A DNA stretch of 64,000 bases from the NCBI GenBank assembly GCA_020410825.1, contig CP084576.1, forward strand, positions 496,001-560,000. The letters are read 5' to 3'. This DNA is from Candidatus Megaera endosymbiont of Mesostigma viride (GTDB lineage Bacteria > Pseudomonadota > Alphaproteobacteria > Rickettsiales > Rickettsiaceae). Numbering within the stretch: the stretch's first letter is position 1; every line of letters starts with the position of its first letter. Positions 54,378-63,166 of the stretch are shown one piece after another. Below the pieces are notes generated by a model that did not search any database, was not told where the DNA came from, and saw nothing but the letters and a program-made list of their open reading frames with translations. A program made the position numbers and the translations under genes.

Positions 54378-55922
54378 ATGATTACCAAAATTTGCAGCCT
54401 AACCTTTAGTGGTGTAGATATAACAGATGTAGATGTCCAGGTGCAGATATCGTCGGGAGTACCAAATTTTGTCATCGTTGGCTTAGCCGATAAAACTATT
54501 GCCGAATCAAAAGAAAGAGTAAGAGCTGCTCTATCATCTATTGGACTTGCCCTTCCAGCAAAAAGAATAGTAGTTAATTTGGCCCCAGCAGATCTTGTTA
54601 AAGAAGGAAGCCATTTTGATTTAGCAATTGCTGCAGCAATATTATCAGCAATGAAAGTACTACCTAGTGAGGAAATGATAGATTATCTAGTTTTTGGTGA
54701 ATTATCTTTAGACGGCTCAATTCTACCTGTAAACGGAGCCCTGCCTGCTGCTATCGGAGCAAGTAGCAAAAATAAAGGCATCATCTGTTCAAAATATAAT
54801 GGATCTGAAGTTGCTTGGTCAGGTAATGAGAGAATAATAGCTGCCGATAACTTGCTTAGCTTAATTAATCATTTTAGCGGGATACAAGTCTTAGCAAGGC
54901 CGGAAGCAGCCGTTAGTAACAAATCAGCTACTTATCCGGATTTAAAAGATATAAAAGGCCAAAAAATAGCTAAAAGAGCACTCGAAATAGCAGCCGCAGG
55001 CGGTCATAATATGTTAATGTACGGACCACCAGGGACTGGTAAATCCATGCTTGCATCCCGATTACCTGGTATTTTGCCAAAACTCGCTCCTCAGGAAATT
55101 TTAGAAGTCAGTATGATCTCAAGCATTGCCGGTAACCTTAAAGAGGGATGCTTAACTAACGAAAGACCATTTAGAGCGCCCCATCATAATTGTTCTATAC
55201 CAGCAATGGTAGGCGGTGGAATGGGCAGAAAGGTAAAACCCGGGGAGATATCTTTAGCTCACAACGGAGTGCTGTTTTTAGACGAATTACCGGAATTTCC
55301 AGCAGGAGTAATAGAATCATTAAGGCAACCTATTGAAACAGGAGAGGTTTTAATTTCTCGATCAGGAACACAAGTAAAATATCCAGCTAGGTTTCAGTTA
55401 ATTGCCGCCATGAACCCTTGTAAGTGTGGTTATTTAGGGAATCCAAGCAAGGAGTGTAATAAAGCTCCCTTGTGCGGAAGCAATTATCAAAGTAAAATTT
55501 CAGGACCTATTCTGGACCGATTTGATTTACATATTGAAGTAGGTAGTGACGAGTTTTACGATTTTGATTATACTATAAAAGCTAATTCAGAAAGTTCTGA
55601 AACTGTAGCAGCGAGAATATTTGCCGCAAGAGAATTCCAGGCAAAACGCTACGAAGGTTATGGTATTGCGCTTAATAATAATCTAGACGGCCAGTTACTT
55701 ACGGATTATGCTATGCCTGTCGATGAAGGACGGAATTTGTTAAATGAGGCAGCCCAAAAATTCAAACTTTCGATGCGGGGATATAACAGGGTTTTAAGAG
55801 TGGCTCGGACAATTGCCGATTTAGACGGTTCGGATTACGTAAAAAAAATTCACGTGGCTGAAAGCATTAGTTACCGGAAACTGAATTTTACCAGCCCAGA
55901 GACAACTTCATTAGATAGATAA
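54378..55922 (+). CDS. comM: ComM/YifB Mg-chelatase-like AAA ATPase
   Basis: The protein has 514 residues. An N-terminal Lon-protease-like domain ([24 protein letters not shown]) is followed by the AAA+ core: [32 protein letters not shown], and the Cys-containing insertion [12 protein letters not shown]. The C-terminal lid has [23 protein letters not shown]. In naturally competent bacteria ComM drives branch migration during integration of donor DNA. This is compatible with DNA uptake, or with integration of GTA-delivered DNA, but does not prove either. An aldolase gene follows after 10 bases. Confidence 0.95.
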   Translation: MITKICSLTFSGVDITDVDVQVQISSGVPNFVIVGLADKTIAESKERVRAALSSIGLALPAKRIVVNLAPADLVKEGSHFDLAIAAAILSAMKVLPSEEMIDYLVFGELSLDGSILPVNGALPAAIGASSKNKGIICSKYNGSEVAWSGNERIIAADNLLSLINHFSGIQVLARPEAAVSNKSATYPDLKDIKGQKIAKRALEIAAAGGHNMLMYGPPGTGKSMLASRLPGILPKLAPQEILEVSMISSIAGNLKEGCLTNERPFRAPHHNCSIPAMVGGGMGRKVKPGEISLAHNGVLFLDELPEFPAGVIESLRQPIETGEVLISRSGTQVKYPARFQLIAAMNPCKCGYLGNPSKECNKAPLCGSNYQSKISGPILDRFDLHIEVGSDEFYDFDYTIKANSESSETVAARIFAAREFQAKRYEGYGIALNNNLDGQLLTDYAMPVDEGRNLLNEAAQKFKLSMRGYNRVLRVARTIADLDGSDYVKKIHVAESISYRKLNFTSPETTSLDR

Positions 55923-55932
55923 TTTTAGCATT

Positions 55933-56628
55933 ATGTCAATTAAAAAGAACTTAGCTTACGCTTACCAGATTTTAGCAAAATTGGGTATGGATGATCATAC
56001 CTATACTCATCTCTCAGCAAGACCTCACGGTGCAAATTATTATTATATTAATCCTTTTGGGTTAAGGTTCGAAGAGGTTACAGAAAATAACCTTTTAAAG
56101 GTGAGTTTCGATGGTGAAATTATCGAGGGAGAAGAATTCCAATACAATAAAACCGGTTATGTTATTCACGGAAATATTTACAAAGAAAGAGCTGATCTTG
56201 AAGCCATATTTCATTTACATACAGTGGCCTCTGTTGCGGTATCTTGCATGAAAAACGGTTTAATGCCACTTAGTCAATGGGCGTTGCACTTTTACGATCA
56301 GATTAATTATCATGAGTACAATTCTCTTGCCTTAGATAACAACTCTCATGGGGTTAATCTAGTTGATGATTTAGCAGATAAAAAAATCATGCTCCTTAGA
56401 AATCACGGAATGATCACTTGCGGCACTACTATTCATGAGGCAATGTTTTATTGTTATCATCTGGAACTTGCCTGCAAAACCCAAATAGCTGCTCTATCAT
56501 CTGGTGTAGAGTTAATAATTCCGGATAAAAAAATTTGCCAGCAAGCTAATTATGATCTGCTGAATTTCGAAAAGGATTTAGGCCTCAGAGACTGGCAAGC
56601 CTGGGTACGATGGATCAGAAAGGGCTAA
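55933..56628 (+). CDS. Class II aldolase/adducin-domain protein
   Basis: The protein has 231 residues. The family zinc ligands appear in [15 protein letters not shown] and, further on, in [18 protein letters not shown]. The early segment [37 protein letters not shown] is typical. Relatives include fuculose-phosphate aldolases and adducin-like proteins of unknown role, and rickettsial homologues are often annotated only by domain. The substrate is unknown. It follows comM by 10 bases. Confidence 0.87.
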   Translation: MSIKKNLAYAYQILAKLGMDDHTYTHLSARPHGANYYYINPFGLRFEEVTENNLLKVSFDGEIIEGEEFQYNKTGYVIHGNIYKERADLEAIFHLHTVASVAVSCMKNGLMPLSQWALHFYDQINYHEYNSLALDNNSHGVNLVDDLADKKIMLLRNHGMITCGTTIHEAMFYCYHLELACKTQIAALSSGVELIIPDKKICQQANYDLLNFEKDLGLRDWQAWVRWIRKG

Positions 56629-56730
56629 TTCATCGCAACAATAGCATTATTCACTTTTTTATTATTTTATTCCTATCGTTTTAATGGTATCATTTGCATT
56701 TGTATAAATTTAAGCTTCTATCCCACCCAA

Positions 56731-58629
56731 ATGAGTATTAAAATCCTCTCTCCGAGTACTATTAACAAAATTTCTGCCGGTGAAGTTATAGAAAGACCAG
56801 CTTCGGTAGTAAAGGAATTAGTAGAGAATGCAATAGATGCAGGAGCTACAAAAATTGACATTATTTTAGAGGAAGCTGGGAAAAACCTAATCATTGTAAA
56901 AGATAATGGTTTTGGTATGTCGCAGGAAGATCTGGAACTTGCTATTCAAAGGCATGCTACATCAAAATTAGATGAAGAAGATTTGCTAAACATTAATAGT
57001 TTTGGTTTTAGAGGAGAAGCATTACCATCAATTGGTGCAATCAGCAAATTTAAAATTACTTCCAAAAAAAAATATACAGATACTGCCTATAGCTTAAGCA
57101 TAAATGGCGGCATCCAAGAAAAAACCGAGCAGGCTGCTCTTGACGAAGGAACAGTTATTGAAGTTAGAGATTTATTTTTTGCGACTCCAGCCAGACTGAA
57201 ATTTTTAAGAACAGATAAAACAGAATTGATGGCTACCATAGCATTGGTTAAAAAAATTGCCCTTAGCCATCCTCATATTGGCTTTACTCTTACCCACGAA
57301 GGAAAAGATTTGGTTAAAGTACGCAAAAAAGAAGGGAATTTTGAAGAGACATTAAATTCACGAATTGCGGAAATAATGGGCATGGAATTCTTAACAAATT
57401 CTGCTTTGGTAGATTTTAAGCGCAATGATATATCACTTTACGGTTATACAAGTATCCCGACCTATAATAAAGCGGCCGCTGAAGAACAATTCCTATTCAT
57501 TAATAACAGACCGGTAAAGGATAAGATATTAAATGTGGCTTTAAAAGTCGCTTATCAGGATTTTTTAGCAAGAGACCGCCATGCAGTTTCTACTTTATTT
57601 TTAAAATTAGACCCTCATTTAGTTGACGTTAACGTCCATCCTGCTAAAACTGAGGTGCGTTTTCATGATCCAAATTTTATTAGGTCAATTGTTATTAGTG
57701 CCATTAAAGAAGCTTTAAACTCTGAAGGGCAAAGAGTATCTAGTACTTTATCCGAATCAGCGATAAATTACATGAAGCCTCAAAATGATTCGCCCTATTT
57801 GGCAGAAAACAATCATCCTAATAATAATTTTCAAATACCAACCCAAAAAACTTTCTCCAGAAATAATGGTTGGTTACCACAAAACAAAAACGTAAAAACT
57901 AATTTCCGTATTGATTATGCACTAAGCAAACAACAAAACTCTGATTATAGTTTTCAAACAACCTTAGATTCTATACAATTGCCGACTGCTAAAACTGAAG
58001 ATCAAACCGATCAGGAATTAGCAAATACTTTTATTAGCGATCCACAATACTATCTAGGTGCTGCCAAGGCTCAACTTCATAACACTTATATAATTTCTCA
58101 AACTGAAGATAGTATAATTATTACTGATCAACACGCCGCCCATGAGCGTCTTGGTTATGAAAAAATCAAAGAGCAAATAAAGCAAAAAGGCATAATTAAA
58201 CAAAGACTGCTAATACCCGAAATAATTGAATTATCATCAAGAGAAAAAGCTGAAATCATAGATGATAATAAAGCTTCTTTATCCGATCTTGGTTTATCAG
58301 TAGAAAAATTTGGAGAAAAATCAATAATTGTCTCTGAAATGCCGAGTATTCTTGGTGATATTAATATTGTTAAGCTAATCAACGATCTAGCTGACCATTT
58401 GCTTGCACTTGGTGAAAATATTGCACTCACTGAGTTAATAGAACACGTTACAGAAACTTATGCCTGTCATTATTCCATTCGGGCTGGTAGAGTTCTTTCT
58501 ACCCTAGAAATGAATGAATTATTAAGACAAATGGAATCTACACCTTTTTCCGCTCAATGTAACCACGGCAGACCAACATATGTTGAGCTGAAACTTAAAG
58601 ATATAGAAAAATTATTCGGCAGGAAATAA
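56731..58629 (+). CDS. mutL: MutL mismatch repair protein with endonuclease motif
   Basis: The protein has 632 residues. The GHKL ATPase domain begins INKISAGEVIERPASVVKELVENAIDAG, followed by FGFRGEAL and DVNVHPAKTEVRFH. A weakly conserved linker (about 345-440) precedes the dimerisation domain, which contains DQHAAHERLGYE, the metal-binding DQHA-x2-E-x4-E motif of endonuclease-type MutL, and near the end QCNHGRPTYVEL. So this MutL probably nicks DNA itself, as in organisms without MutH. lipB starts 3 bases after the stop. Confidence 0.96.
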   Translation: MSIKILSPSTINKISAGEVIERPASVVKELVENAIDAGATKIDIILEEAGKNLIIVKDNGFGMSQEDLELAIQRHATSKLDEEDLLNINSFGFRGEALPSIGAISKFKITSKKKYTDTAYSLSINGGIQEKTEQAALDEGTVIEVRDLFFATPARLKFLRTDKTELMATIALVKKIALSHPHIGFTLTHEGKDLVKVRKKEGNFEETLNSRIAEIMGMEFLTNSALVDFKRNDISLYGYTSIPTYNKAAAEEQFLFINNRPVKDKILNVALKVAYQDFLARDRHAVSTLFLKLDPHLVDVNVHPAKTEVRFHDPNFIRSIVISAIKEALNSEGQRVSSTLSESAINYMKPQNDSPYLAENNHPNNNFQIPTQKTFSRNNGWLPQNKNVKTNFRIDYALSKQQNSDYSFQTTLDSIQLPTAKTEDQTDQELANTFISDPQYYLGAAKAQLHNTYIISQTEDSIIITDQHAAHERLGYEKIKEQIKQKGIIKQRLLIPEIIELSSREKAEIIDDNKASLSDLGLSVEKFGEKSIIVSEMPSILGDINIVKLINDLADHLLALGENIALTELIEHVTETYACHYSIRAGRVLSTLEMNELLRQMESTPFSAQCNHGRPTYVELKLKDIEKLFGRK

Positions 58630-58632
58630 ACA

Positions 58633-59259
58633 TTGGTAAAATGGATCACCCTACCCGGTCTTGTTGATTATCAAGAGGGGATAAAAATAATGGAAGGTCA
58701 ACTAGATAGAGTTATAAACTCTATGCAGCCCGATACTATCTTTTTGCTAGAGCATAAGGAAGTATACACTGCCGGAACAAGTCATAATGTAGAGGAATTG
58801 CTAAAACCTGATTCATTTCCAGTTATTTATACCGGCCGAGGAGGAAAATTTACTTATCATGGCCCGGGACAAAGAATCATTTATCCTATAATAAATTTGA
58901 ATAATACAGATAAGGTTAAAGATTTAAAACTATATATTACACAACTCGAAAAATGGATAATATTAACACTTGCAGAACTGGATGTGAATGCTTTTACAAT
59001 TCAAGGTAAAGTAGGCATCTGGGTTAAAAACAGCAGAAATATAGAATCTAAAATCGGTGCTATAGGAATCAGAGTAAGGAAATGGGTTACTTATCATGGT
59101 ATAGCAGTCAACATCAGCCCAAATCTTGATAATTATTCTGGGATAATCCCTTGTGGGATAAATGATTTTCCTATAACCTCACTAGAAGATATGGGTATCA
59201 ACATTTCCATAACAGAATTTGATATAATATTAAAGAAAAAATTTATAGAAATATTTTAA
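58633..59259 (+). CDS. lipB: Octanoyltransferase LipB
   Basis: The protein has 208 residues, starting at a TTG at 58633 because no in-frame ATG fits and the N-terminal PGLVDYQEG motif must be kept. Conserved segments are LLEHKEVYTAG, GRGGKFTYHGPGQRIIYPI, GKVGIWVKNSRNIESKIGAIGIRVRKWVTYHG and SGIIPCGIND with the catalytic Cys. It transfers octanoate from acyl carrier protein to lipoyl domains of 2-oxoacid dehydrogenases. The stop overlaps the next start (TAATG). Confidence 0.96.
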   Translation: MVKWITLPGLVDYQEGIKIMEGQLDRVINSMQPDTIFLLEHKEVYTAGTSHNVEELLKPDSFPVIYTGRGGKFTYHGPGQRIIYPIINLNNTDKVKDLKLYITQLEKWIILTLAELDVNAFTIQGKVGIWVKNSRNIESKIGAIGIRVRKWVTYHGIAVNISPNLDNYSGIIPCGINDFPITSLEDMGINISITEFDIILKKKFIEIF

Positions 59260-59819
59260 TGAGATCAACAGCTATAACTTTTAGCGTAATATTACTATCG
59301 TGGGTATTAGGATTCTTTGGTTTTATCTATGTGATAGGTAATTACGAATTGGATACCAGCACACGGGCGGAAGCAATTGTAATTTTTGGCGATAATAAAC
59401 AGAAACTTTATACGGCTGCGGCACTGTTAAAGCTTGGTTATGCACCACTTATTTTACTTACAAATGATGAAAACCCTACCTCCTATAAAAATTATTTGAA
59501 GGAACAAGGAGTACCAGAATATCAGGTGATTTTAGATCCCGAAATTCTGCGCGGTAATAAGCATTATCCCACCAATACTTACTTACTCCTTAAAAAGTAC
59601 GGAATTTCTTCAATTAGGTTAGTTACTCTAGCCGAAGAAATGCCGCGTGCAATATATGAGACTACTCGCTACCTCCCTAGAGGAGCGATAGTACCACATA
59701 TCGTTCTCGTAAAAAACAAAAGTTACCGATCTATATTTGTAGAATATAACAAATATTTACTGACAATATTACTCTCAATTTTTGGGTTACAGGATGAGTT
59801 TAGTATATCATATTCTTGA
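59259..59819 (+). CDS. YdcF/ElyC-like DUF218 membrane protein
   Basis: The protein has 186 residues. An N-terminal membrane helix (about 8-28) precedes a DUF218 domain: EAIVIFGDNKQKLYTAAALLKLGYAPLILLTND, a gap for the usual ES motif, YPTNTYLLLKKYGISSIRLVTLAEEMPRA and the terminal helices. ElyC/SanA/YdcF proteins are linked to envelope integrity and lipid carrier metabolism. It overlaps lipB by one base and the next gene by 26. Confidence 0.82.
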   Translation: MRSTAITFSVILLSWVLGFFGFIYVIGNYELDTSTRAEAIVIFGDNKQKLYTAAALLKLGYAPLILLTNDENPTSYKNYLKEQGVPEYQVILDPEILRGNKHYPTNTYLLLKKYGISSIRLVTLAEEMPRAIYETTRYLPRGAIVPHIVLVKNKSYRSIFVEYNKYLLTILLSIFGLQDEFSISYS

Positions 59820-61134
59820 CAAAATCCCTGGAGTCCACCAAGAGGAAATGCAAATTGAATATGAAACTTTAGCAAAAGATTTACTTTCTTCTGGTAGAAT
59901 GCGGGTGGACACAGATTATTACTGTAATTTTTCAAGGTTCACGGACCCTAGTTCTGGCATAACTTTGATGATGACCAAGGAAGAATTAACTAACCCTAAA
60001 TTACTTGAATTAACCAGAAAGACTATTAAGAATTTATATTTACAAAAAAACAAAAACCTGACAAACGACCAAATTACGAAAATAATAACGGAACTGCTGA
60101 ATCAGACAAAAAAATTACTACCAGTGGATTTTAATACTCAAATGCAACTTGCTAGGATTCTTGTGCAATCTGCTCATCCAATAGTAATTAAATGGCTACT
60201 ACTTGATCGCACTCAAATATTTATAACCTACTCCCACAATATTGGTGACGTTATGGATATTTCAAGCTGGAAAACGTCGGGAACAAATAGCGGCATGCAA
60301 AGTACTGACGGCAGTAATGTATGTATTTATGTTTCTTGCGGGGGAGACCCTTTTGCACCTAACAATACTTCTAATCCATTTTATGGCGACGGCTGGGCTG
60401 CAGCTGCAAGAATGCAAATTATTGCAGGTCAGGAACTGGGCCATTATGCTGACATAATTCGCAATACTCAGGGGCAACAAATAGGTAGACACTCTGCTAA
60501 CTTTTCTTGTACCAGGGCTAAGCCACATGTCAAGGAAGGTAGAAGAAAAGATATAAAAAGATGTCACAATTTATATAAAAATCTTCTATCTTGGGGCATG
60601 GATAAAATGCTATCTTTAGAAGAAAAGCTAAAATTTTACAACAAACAAAAAATTTCTGGCTTCAAGGTACTGTGGATTCGGATATTAATTCAATACCATA
60701 AGTATAGGTTTAGCAAACTTGCTATCAATAATAATTGTATATTTGTCAAAAAATTTTCAAATGAAAAATATATGGCAATAATGATAAAAACCATGATTCT
60801 AGATATGCAGTCAAATCTCTCACCGGCAGCGGATGTTTATAAACGGGCTGACCCAGAAGCAGAAGAAGCAATAGCGTGCGTGGAAGCACTAGCAAGAGTC
60901 CCCCAACAAGTTATGAAGTGGGGGTACTTAACTACAAGATCTACCATGCATGATTTATACAAAGTCTATTATAGTGAGGTTATACCGTCGTTAATTAAAA
61001 ATTATGAGTTATATACTAATACCAAATATAAAAGAAACTATAATTTTTATAAGCCAACAATTCTCCAATCCATTCTTGCAAAATTCAGCTCTAAAAAAGA
61101 TCGCTTCAAATTTATACCTATAAGAGATGTTTAA
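59794..61134 (+). CDS. DUF2748-like rickettsial protein
   Basis: I start at the ATG at 59794; a TTG four codons upstream is in frame. The protein has 446 residues and no signal peptide or helix for membranes. It looks like the DUF2748 family, which I recall mainly from Rickettsia; this is from memory and untested here. Residues 213-217 read QELGH in AGQELGHYADI, a variant of HExxH with Gln for the first zinc His, followed by a second His in GRHSANFS. An active zincin is therefore doubtful, but descent from one is possible. It overlaps the DUF218 gene by 26 bases. Confidence 0.6.
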   Translation: MSLVYHILDKIPGVHQEEMQIEYETLAKDLLSSGRMRVDTDYYCNFSRFTDPSSGITLMMTKEELTNPKLLELTRKTIKNLYLQKNKNLTNDQITKIITELLNQTKKLLPVDFNTQMQLARILVQSAHPIVIKWLLLDRTQIFITYSHNIGDVMDISSWKTSGTNSGMQSTDGSNVCIYVSCGGDPFAPNNTSNPFYGDGWAAAARMQIIAGQELGHYADIIRNTQGQQIGRHSANFSCTRAKPHVKEGRRKDIKRCHNLYKNLLSWGMDKMLSLEEKLKFYNKQKISGFKVLWIRILIQYHKYRFSKLAINNNCIFVKKFSNEKYMAIMIKTMILDMQSNLSPAADVYKRADPEAEEAIACVEALARVPQQVMKWGYLTTRSTMHDLYKVYYSEVIPSLIKNYELYTNTKYKRNYNFYKPTILQSILAKFSSKKDRFKFIPIRDV

Positions 61135-61202
61135 CATAAAAATATGATTGACTCGCACAACAAATTAAATTAGTTTGTCAGAGTATTTATAGCAATTATT
61201 AC

Positions 61203-61280
61203 GGCGGGTGTAGCTCAGCTGGTTAGAGCATCAGATTGTGGATCTGAGGGTCGCGGGTTCGAGCCCCGTCATTCGCCCCA
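61203..61280 (+). tRNA. tRNA-His (GTG anticodon)
   Basis: The cloverleaf is complete: acceptor GCGGGTG pairs with CATTCGC, the D arm is GCTCAGCTGGTTAGAGC, the anticodon stem CAGAT / ATCTG flanks TTGTGGA with anticodon GTG, and the T arm is CGGGTTCGAGCCCCG. The extra G(-1) is encoded at 61203 opposite C73, as usual for bacterial tRNA-His, and CCA is encoded in the gene. No other tRNA was seen in the window. Confidence 0.97.
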
Positions 61281-61367
61281 GTAAATATAAAGGACACAAG
61301 GTTTTATTATTTTACCTAATTCTTATTCGATATACTCTGGTTATACTTTAGAAGGTTTTTTGAAGAT

Positions 61368-61997
61368 TTATTCTATAGATTCCAATTCTAAGCGCCTTGT
61401 TGTAAGTGTTTCATCTTCATACATCCAGTAATCACTCCCTCTTACACTACTCCAAGTATAACCTATCTTATTTAAAGCTTTTAAAGCTGACGCCGATAAA
61501 GACATATTAACTCCTTCAAAAATAACTCTATTTGAGTTCTCATCCGCTACAATACTTGTTACACTATCATCCTTAGAAAAATAAAGAAGGGAATTAATGG
61601 GTATTCTTAAATCTTTAAATGCCCATTTATTCTTACGTTCTTCTACTTCGCTGCATTTTTCTAATACTCCTTTATCTGATGGTTCATTAAAAATATCGTT
61701 TTTAGGTGTTACTTCTCTTATTTCAGCAAGCTTGATAGCTTCAATCAGCTGTTGAAGTGATACTTTTTCAAAGAACTCCCTATTTTTTCTTATTCTTTTA
61801 TCACTAAATATTCTTTGTATTCTCTTCTCAACAATTACAACGTCATTAACTTCAGCAGCATAAACACATCTAAAAGGCGCTGGCATACTTGTAGTATCAA
61901 GTTCTTTAATCCTATCTTCTACATTTCTTTCTGTTCTACCTATTTTAAATATGTCAGGCATAAACGGATTAGTTAAAATATATATTACACCAGCCAT
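61368..61997 (-). CDS. GIY-YIG / T5orf172-like nuclease-domain protein
   Basis: The protein has 209 residues. GVIYILTNPFMPDIFKIGRTERNVEDRIKEL is a T5orf172/MUG113-type GIY-YIG domain: YIL for the first motif, IKIGRT-like FKIGRT for the second, with the Arg of the helix and a later Glu in VEKRIQRIF. Residues of about 100-209 form a separate domain I do not recognise, with SLSASALKALNKIGYTWSS near the end, resembling short DUF4357-like modules. Such proteins occur in phage and mobile regions; here the gene lies between tRNA-His and an IS200-like element. Its cellular role is unknown. Confidence 0.75.
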   Translation of the reverse strand: MAGVIYILTNPFMPDIFKIGRTERNVEDRIKELDTTSMPAPFRCVYAAEVNDVVIVEKRIQRIFSDKRIRKNREFFEKVSLQQLIEAIKLAEIREVTPKNDIFNEPSDKGVLEKCSEVEERKNKWAFKDLRIPINSLLYFSKDDSVTSIVADENSNRVIFEGVNMSLSASALKALNKIGYTWSSVRGSDYWMYEDETLTTRRLELESIE

Positions 61998-62070
61998 ATA
62001 AAGCTCAATTTATTAATATTAAAAAATTATTGTTTTTTAATCAGAATTATACGTAATAAATAAAATCAAT

Positions 62071-62090
62071 CCTCGCCGCAAGCAGCGGGG
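62071..62090. repeat. IS200-like end hairpin near the tnpA 3' end
   Basis: The arms CCTCGC and GCGGGG, with one G:T pair, flank an 8-base loop containing GCAAGC. This is the kind of hairpin recognised by TnpA at the right end of IS200/IS605 elements. Confidence 0.55.
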
Positions 62091-62102
62091 TATTTTAGAG
62101 TT

Positions 62103-62546
62103 TTAGAAAAAAGCTAACTGATAATTATCATGCAGTTTCTTATATTCCTTACTTTGATTTTTTACGTATTTTCCTATCATATTCTTATTCCCGTGCTTAC
62201 TTACCGTACTTGTGAAATATCCATCAGTCCGAAATTCTTCTCCCAATAATTGTTTCTTAATTTGTGGATATAACCTAAATATTTGACGAGCCATAACACT
62301 TTTAATTATCATTACTATTTTTGTTACGCTATAGGTCGGTACAGATTGTACTAAAAAATTTACATGATCCTCATCAGTTCCTATTTCTAAAAATTTTATT
62401 TGATATCTCTTTTCTATCTCTAAACATACTTTCCGTAGCACTTGGTCAACTGATAAGTCAAACACCGCTCGGCGATACTTTGCTAGAAATACCAGGTGAT
62501 ACAATAAAACAGTAACGTTATGACTCTTGTGTATATATTTGCTCAT
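62103..62546 (-). CDS. tnpA: IS200/IS605 TnpA transposase with an altered HUH motif
   Basis: The protein has 147 residues, full length for IS200 TnpA. NVTVLLYHLVFLAKYRRAVF begins the Y1 fold, and the catalytic Tyr lies in MIGKYVKNQSKEY. The HUH metal motif, normally HVH in TDEDHVHFLVQSVPTYSVTKIV-like sequences, reads DEDHVNFLVQ here: the second His is Asn (codon AAT in place of CAT). That His is a metal ligand in IS608 TnpA, so activity is likely impaired. Otherwise the gene is intact, suggesting recent loss. Confidence 0.93.
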   Translation of the reverse strand: MSKYIHKSHNVTVLLYHLVFLAKYRRAVFDLSVDQVLRKVCLEIEKRYQIKFLEIGTDEDHVNFLVQSVPTYSVTKIVMIIKSVMARQIFRLYPQIKKQLLGEEFRTDGYFTSTVSKHGNKNMIGKYVKNQSKEYKKLHDNYQLAFF

Positions 62547-62558
62547 CTCTTCATTTTA

Positions 62559-62572
62559 TGCCGCAAACGGCA
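62559..62572. repeat. IS200-like end hairpin near the tnpA 5' end
   Basis: A perfect 5-base stem, TGCCG / CGGCA, with a CAAA loop lies 12 bases upstream of the tnpA start. It is short but in the place of the left-end hairpin of IS200 elements. Confidence 0.5.
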
Positions 62573-63166
62573 GGGAATATACCAAAAAGAGATTAAATAT
62601 AATTTTAGAATATAAAATTATATCATTAATTACACTTAAAAAGCTATTACTTTTTATTACCTTATTTAACCTATCCAGTAGAATTGGTATGTTCAGTGTT
62701 TCTTCAAGTAATCAAAAACTGATTTAACAAAATAATTTTTATAATCCTGGCATTACCATTTTTTCAGTGTAACAAGTGTAACTTTGTAACAAGAGTCTTG
62801 TATACCTTATTTTACAAGGCTTACAGACGTTATAACTTTTGGTTATACAATCTTTAGCAAAAAATTTGAGTCAATCATAAACTTAGTGATATACTATTGA
62901 TAAGCTTTTACCTTTTTTTGTTATATTTTATTATATAGGTTGATTAGCGTTGAGCTTACAAAAGTAAAATTTAGTTTATAGGCTTAGTATTTTTTATCAT
63001 TTACTAGTAAATGATAGATAAATTAGGCGAGATTTAATAAATAACTGCGTTATTTCGGTAATAAGTGTCTAAATGATATAAAAATTAACCTGCTAATTCT
63101 ATAATTAATAGTTGCTAAGAATATCAGAATAATTAATATTAGTTTAGTAAATAAAGATGATCTCCC
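62573..63166. other. Gene-free region with palindromes, upstream of the MFS gene
   Basis: I see no gene in these 594 bases. They hold repeated GTAAC words near 62769-62791, a hairpin with CTTGTA / TACAAG arms (62797-62818), a perfect 22-base palindrome (62995-63016), and a 7-base stem AAATAAC / GTTATTT (63039-63055). The last two are close enough to the MFS start to influence its transcription. Confidence 0.5.
62995..63016. promoter_or_regulatory. Perfect 22-base palindrome
   Basis: The half-site TATCATTTACT is followed immediately by its exact complement, with no loop. It lies 151 bases before the MFS start codon. The lack of a loop suits a dimeric repressor operator better than an RNA hairpin. 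No regulator gene is adjacent. Confidence 0.45.

Larger units (their letters stand above)
62071..62572 (-). mobile_element. IS200/IS605-family element
   Basis: A single Y1 transposase gene (62103-62546) is flanked by two different subterminal hairpins, at 62071-62090 and 62559-62572, and has no terminal inverted repeats or tnpB, the layout of IS200-type elements that move as single strands. The exact ends, where TnpA cuts, cannot be fixed without another copy. The coordinates given are those of the hairpins. Confidence 0.7.

Noticed and set aside
62527..62727. A 66-codon plus-strand frame upstream of tnpA
   Set aside because: It crosses the IS end hairpin, has no family resemblance and no good ribosome binding site.
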